Source: Candidatus Woesearchaeota archaeon
Lineage (GTDB): Archaea; Nanobdellota; Nanobdellia; Woesearchaeales; ARS49
Assembly (NCBI GenBank): GCA_016203445.1
Contig: JACQMS010000016.1
Location: 1-32,520, forward strand
DNA length: 32,520 nucleotides
Reading direction: 5' to 3'
The notes beneath the pieces were generated by a model, which was given only the letters and a program-made list of their open reading frames with translations, had not been told where the DNA came from and ran no database searches. The position numbers and the translations under genes are program-made. Below are positions 29,015 through 32,520 of the stretch, piece by piece (positions within the stretch are counted from its first letter, which is position 1; each line of letters starts with the position of its first letter).

Positions 29015-31870
29015 ATGAAAAAGAAGAGGTTCTTTCAGTTGTTGTTCTCTCTAAAAAATATCTCTATTATTTTGTATTGGGGTATTCGAAGTGTAATTTT
29101 CATTTCTCTATTGTTAAATATAGTTTTTGCAGCTCCAACAAATGTAGAATCTCCAAATGTCGCTCGTGATCTTTCTCCTGATGATCTTTTCCAATCTGTC
29201 CAATCTGCCATTGCAGATCATAAAGATTTTTCTGGTATGTCTGATTCTCCTGTCGTTGTTCCTTCTTCTTTAGGCGCTCTTGGTATTCCTGCTGGTGTAC
29301 AGGTCAACGTAAAGGATGGTTCTGCAACTTCTCCGGAGTTTTCAAAGATTGAAACACCTTCTGGTACTGCTTCTGGCGTGAAAGATGCAACTATTACTGA
29401 TAAAGGTTTTACTGCTCGTTCCGTTGATCATCTTTCCATTCCTCGTGGTTTTGCTGATAAGGTTTCTGATGTGAATGCGAGAGTGGAACAGGTTAGTTTT
29501 TCTGAAGGTAATCTTTATTTTGATGGTACTAATTTTGGTAGGGTTAAAGATTCAGTTATTGTTCATAAGCGAGGTGATGTTTTGATGTTGTCTTTTACGT
29601 TCTTGAGCGATAAAAATATTCGTCTGAAGAATCCTTTAAGTGCGGGAAAGAGTGAGGGATTCTTGGATATGAAAGACAGTGATGCGGATGGGCTTTCTGA
29701 CTCTTTTGAAACGTTGAATGGATTTAATACTCTGTTGAAAGATTCAGATAATGATGGTCTAACTGATTATGATGAAACATTTCTGTATCCGACGAATGTC
29801 TTGAAGAGTGACACTTTTGGAGTTTCAGGTGTTAGTGGAGATAAAAATTTTGTTTCATGGTTGAATACCAACTCTTCAAGTGTTAGCGGGGGTTTAGGAA
29901 CTGCAATTAGGACTTTAGATTTGAGAACTGGTGATTTGTACAGAGATTTTGACGGTGATGGAATAACAGATTTGAATGAGTACAATTTAGGAACAGATTA
30001 TACAAAGTATGATAGTGATGGAGATGGAGTTGGTGATGGAGAAGAGGTCAAACTCGGACGAAATCCATTAAAAAGTGAACCATACATTGATTTGAAAGCA
30101 TCACAAAGTTGCACAGACTGCTTCATAGAATTAGAAGGAACAAAAGGAGGAAAAGTAGAAATTGATTACTCACAAAAAGATAATGGCATACTGTCATTAA
30201 GTTTAACTGATGTCAATGTTACAATCAAAGGAAATAATAATGTGCCTTCAACAAAGTTTTTTGGAGCTTCCGAAACTTTACTGTTATTCAAAAAAATCGG
30301 AGGCACATATGAGCGTACAGGAAGTTCAACAACCGCAATATTTTCTAATGAAGAATATACTGAAACGTCAACAGGAGCAGGAAGGGTATTTTTTGATTCT
30401 TCAACTGGTTTTCAATTCTTCAACATTACAAGTACGGGGGTTTATTCTCGTTCTTACTCTAACAAGTGGTGTCTTGAGTTGTACTGTCCTCTATTTTTGA
30501 GTCCTGCGAAAGATTTTGAGTTATTCTTTGCTTCTACTTCCTTCTCTTTGAGTTCTGAATTTCCTGCTGAAAACTCTTATATCAGCGGAATTCTTTCACT
30601 TCGCGGTTCTGTGGAGTATAAAAGGAAAGTATTCTCTCTGGACTCTGCACAAGCTGTTCCATTAAAGGCAGGAACGACGACTGCTTCGTATAATAAAGAA
30701 ATGGGTATTGTTACTGCTCACTTTATTGAGGGAAAGTTTTACGATAATACTGTCACAACACTTTCTATGGGAGAGAAAGAATACAACATAGGAAAATATC
30801 TCGAACTCGTCAAGATGAACATCAGTCCTACGTTCGTCACCGTTCTCTCTTTAAAGTCTAATTCCAATGCAACTCTTACGGAACGACCAGATCTTTTAAT
30901 TGACGGCACGGTAACTGGTTCGTACTCTGCATTGTACGATGATGAACTTGTAGAGTACTCTCAAAATGAACATGTAGTTTCTTGGGCAGACGGACCGCCA
31001 ATATTGAACTCTCTCCAAGACGGCCTTCTCTTTTTCTCTAACGGCACTAAAGTTTTAACGACTGGTAAGACTTTTTTCGTTTCTTTTCATGATAATTCTG
31101 AACGGGAGTTGAGAGAAAGAATGTCTGTGTACTCTTCTCGTTTTTCTGATTGTAAAATTTTCGATCCTCTGCTTCCCGGAAGCAAGCCTATGATTTTGAG
31201 CATGGGAATTATAAGTTTTGGAGTGATAACACTATTCTTAGGTTCTAGAAAGCAGAGAAGCATCGCCGGAAAAAAATCTCAAATAACTTTATACATTATC
31301 GCAGGAGTATTCTTAGCGCTAATAATTCTCGCGTTATACTTAACAATGTCTTACCGTCCAGCACTACCGTTATTCGGAGAGAGAGAACAAGGATTGTACA
31401 ATTCCTGCCACGACAACGCGTTAGAGTGCGCGTACGCGTTAAAGGGAATGAACGATGGAAGATTACAAGGAATAACGGGTGCAGAAATAACAACTGACAG
31501 CTATATAGAAAGAGCTTCAGCGCAGTGCTATAAAAATACGACAATTCTTGAAGTGAGCGATAGGAGGGGTTCTGGTAATATCTTGGAATCTGGCAAGGTT
31601 ACTAGTACTGCGAGTCCAGATATTAAGGTTGTAACTCCTGATGGTAATGGATGGTTGGGTAAGAGCACTAAAGAACTGCAAATTAACATGAAAGGATTGA
31701 AGAGTATTCAAGACGTTATAAAAAAGAACGGCAAGATTCCTCTTACAACATTAGAAGAAATTGAAGGGAAGAGCACTCTTTATCAGACAAAGACTGGGAC
31801 TATTGCAGTATTAGAAGAATCATCGAGTAGTATCAGAAACCAGCAGTACGAGTTTTATGTTGAGAGTTGA
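29015..31870 (+). CDS. Large surface protein with Ca2+-binding DxDxDG repeats and a class III-like C-terminal module
   Basis: 951 residues. An N-terminal signal or anchor (about 15-38, ending FAAPT) precedes a 180-residue Ser/Val-rich region. Four thrombospondin-type-3-like Ca2+ repeats follow: DSDADGLSD (221), DSDNDGLTD (243), DFDGDGITD (311) and DSDGDGVGD (333). A Cys-pair region (CTDCFIELEGTKGGK), a long beta-rich part and a membrane segment (MILSMGIISFGVITLFLG, 726 on) come next. Then KKSQITLYIIAGVFLALIILALYL (Q756), which looks like the start of the K-x-G-Q-hydrophobic surface proteins of DPANN archaea, and a Cys-containing tail. The N-terminal half uses T-ending codons, later parts A-ending ones, so the gene may be a mosaic. 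A decayed partial copy lies upstream. Confidence 0.82.
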   Translation: MKKKRFFQLLFSLKNISIILYWGIRSVIFISLLLNIVFAAPTNVESPNVARDLSPDDLFQSVQSAIADHKDFSGMSDSPVVVPSSLGALGIPAGVQVNVKDGSATSPEFSKIETPSGTASGVKDATITDKGFTARSVDHLSIPRGFADKVSDVNARVEQVSFSEGNLYFDGTNFGRVKDSVIVHKRGDVLMLSFTFLSDKNIRLKNPLSAGKSEGFLDMKDSDADGLSDSFETLNGFNTLLKDSDNDGLTDYDETFLYPTNVLKSDTFGVSGVSGDKNFVSWLNTNSSSVSGGLGTAIRTLDLRTGDLYRDFDGDGITDLNEYNLGTDYTKYDSDGDGVGDGEEVKLGRNPLKSEPYIDLKASQSCTDCFIELEGTKGGKVEIDYSQKDNGILSLSLTDVNVTIKGNNNVPSTKFFGASETLLLFKKIGGTYERTGSSTTAIFSNEEYTETSTGAGRVFFDSSTGFQFFNITSTGVYSRSYSNKWCLELYCPLFLSPAKDFELFFASTSFSLSSEFPAENSYISGILSLRGSVEYKRKVFSLDSAQAVPLKAGTTTASYNKEMGIVTAHFIEGKFYDNTVTTLSMGEKEYNIGKYLELVKMNISPTFVTVLSLKSNSNATLTERPDLLIDGTVTGSYSALYDDELVEYSQNEHVVSWADGPPILNSLQDGLLFFSNGTKVLTTGKTFFVSFHDNSERELRERMSVYSSRFSDCKIFDPLLPGSKPMILSMGIISFGVITLFLGSRKQRSIAGKKSQITLYIIAGVFLALIILALYLTMSYRPALPLFGEREQGLYNSCHDNALECAYALKGMNDGRLQGITGAEITTDSYIERASAQCYKNTTILEVSDRRGSGNILESGKVTSTASPDIKVVTPDGNGWLGKSTKELQINMKGLKSIQDVIKKNGKIPLTTLEEIEGKSTLYQTKTGTIAVLEESSSSIRNQQYEFYVES

Positions 31871-31877
31871 GCTTATT

Positions 31878-32228
31878 CTAAATTACTGGTGCTGGAGTGA
31901 ATTGTGGGTATTGTTCTCCAACTTTTTTTATGACTGCATCATACATTTTCTTTTCAAGTCCTGAAAGGTCAACTGTTACAAAATACTTTTCATTCTTGCG
32001 TTCGAATTCATATTTTCCAACCAGTTTAGAACCTTGAAAAATATCATATTCTGCGGTATCAATTGGGAGAACTTGAACTCCGTTTACAACTCTACGACCG
32101 CTTCTCCATCCTACACCATCAAAAGTTATTCCTATAGAGTCCAAAACTGTATATAGCGCTCTACCCAGACCGTCAACCGATTCTGAAGTTTCGAGTACTA
32201 TATCAATCCTTTGCATATTAAAGCTCAT
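31878..32228 (-). CDS. Hypothetical small soluble protein
   Basis: 116 residues, alternating strands and helices (RIDIVLETSESVDGLGRALYTVLDSIG; KYEFERKNEKYFVTVDLSGLEKKMYDAVIKKVG). No membrane segment or recognised motif. The TATA-like CTTTTAAATAG at 32250-32260 (minus strand) is 27-28 bases from ATG 32228, so a leaderless start is likely; ATG 32216 is an alternative. Convergent with the surface protein gene, with seven bases between the stops. Confidence 0.65.
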   Translation of the reverse strand: MSFNMQRIDIVLETSESVDGLGRALYTVLDSIGITFDGVGWRSGRRVVNGVQVLPIDTAEYDIFQGSKLVGKYEFERKNEKYFVTVDLSGLEKKMYDAVIKKVGEQYPQFTPAPVI

Positions 32229-32264
32229 GTTTATAGTATTGTCTTTGTACTATTTAAAAGTTAC

Positions 32265-32520
32265 TCAAATTTTTTGTATTTTACTGATAAGCATTTTTAT
32301 GTCATCAAACTTTTGTGTTGACACTTTTTCACCTTTATCAGTATATTCTACTATTGTTTTCTTTTTCATACTGTACCAAAATATGCGAATATTTGTGAAT
32401 TCATCGAAAATCTTTCTCTTTTTGTACTTATTCCCGTACAGTTTTAATGATATACACCGATCTTTCAATTGTTTTATTGCTTCAGTTTCCTTTCTTGCAT
32501 TTCCTTCAAAAATAAACAAT
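32265..32520 (-). CDS. Partial hypothetical protein, cut by the window end
   Basis: At least 84 residues at the C-terminal end of a longer open frame that runs off the window. Lys-rich, with KRKIFDEFTNIRIFWYSMKKKTIVEYTDKGEKVSTQKFDDIKMLI in pieces suggesting strands and a helix. A TTG near the edge is not a credible start. Not recognised. Confidence 0.5.
   Translation of the reverse strand, partial: LFIFEGNARKETEAIKQLKDRCISLKLYGNKYKKRKIFDEFTNIRIFWYSMKKKTIVEYTDKGEKVSTQKFDDIKMLISKIQKI

Overview
The window comes from an AT-rich archaeal genome with small, tightly packed genes. Archaeal markers seen directly are a membrane-anchored LonB protease, a type II methionine aminopeptidase, a TFIIB-type zinc ribbon protein, a secreted subtilase with a PGF-pre-PGF-like domain, and TATA boxes 25-28 bases upstream of ATG codons with no room for a leader. 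Genes that do have leaders often carry a GGTG Shine-Dalgarno sequence. Together with many short unfamiliar membrane and surface proteins, this suggests a DPANN-type archaeon (Woesearchaeota/Pacearchaeota-like). That lineage call is an inference from gene content only.

Layout. 1-2 kb: HAD hydrolase and HIT protein (overlapping ATGA), a tRNA-Met(CAU) on the other strand whose 3' end overlaps the HIT gene, and an unknown protein. 2-7.3 kb (minus): an envelope operon of two small membrane proteins and a 1384-residue subtilase. 7.4-10.5 kb: a ferredoxin/glutamate-dehydrogenase-type operon, a DMT transporter and a VapBC-type toxin-antitoxin pair. 10.5-11.5 kb: a membrane protein and a 164-bp fold-back element with 14-bp terminal inverted repeats and a 9-bp target duplication. 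11.4-18.3 kb: zinc ribbon protein, MetAP, TFB-like zinc ribbon protein, LonB, a P-type Ca2+ ATPase and a RelBE-type pair. 18.4-18.7 kb: a cluster of stem-loops, a second copy of an element that overlaps the 3' end of the subtilase gene.

18.8-24.5 kb (minus) is the most unusual part. Six close or overlapping genes encode (i) a MORC-like GHKL ATPase fused to a PEP-utiliser phosphohistidine swivel domain, (ii) a helical protein, (iii) an acylphosphatase, (iv) a low-molecular-weight tyrosine-phosphatase-like protein with an extra N-terminal helical domain, (v) a helical linker plus a second swivel domain, and (vi) a free-standing ATP-grasp domain of the PEP synthase/PPDK type. The PEP/pyruvate-binding barrel is absent. 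This looks like a dismantled PEP-synthase or rifampin-phosphotransferase architecture whose phosphohistidine domain has also been attached to a conformational ATPase, with two phosphatases alongside. I propose it as a candidate undescribed phosphotransfer system.

24.6-32.5 kb: a DEAD-box helicase with a structured leader (leaderless 15-codon uORF, nested hairpin and competing pairing), a small coiled-coil-like protein, two probable paralogues with near-identical promoter and leader, a decayed copy of a Ca2+-binding-repeat surface protein, a membrane-anchored protein divergent from the intact 951-residue surface protein, and two further unknown genes, the last cut by the window edge.
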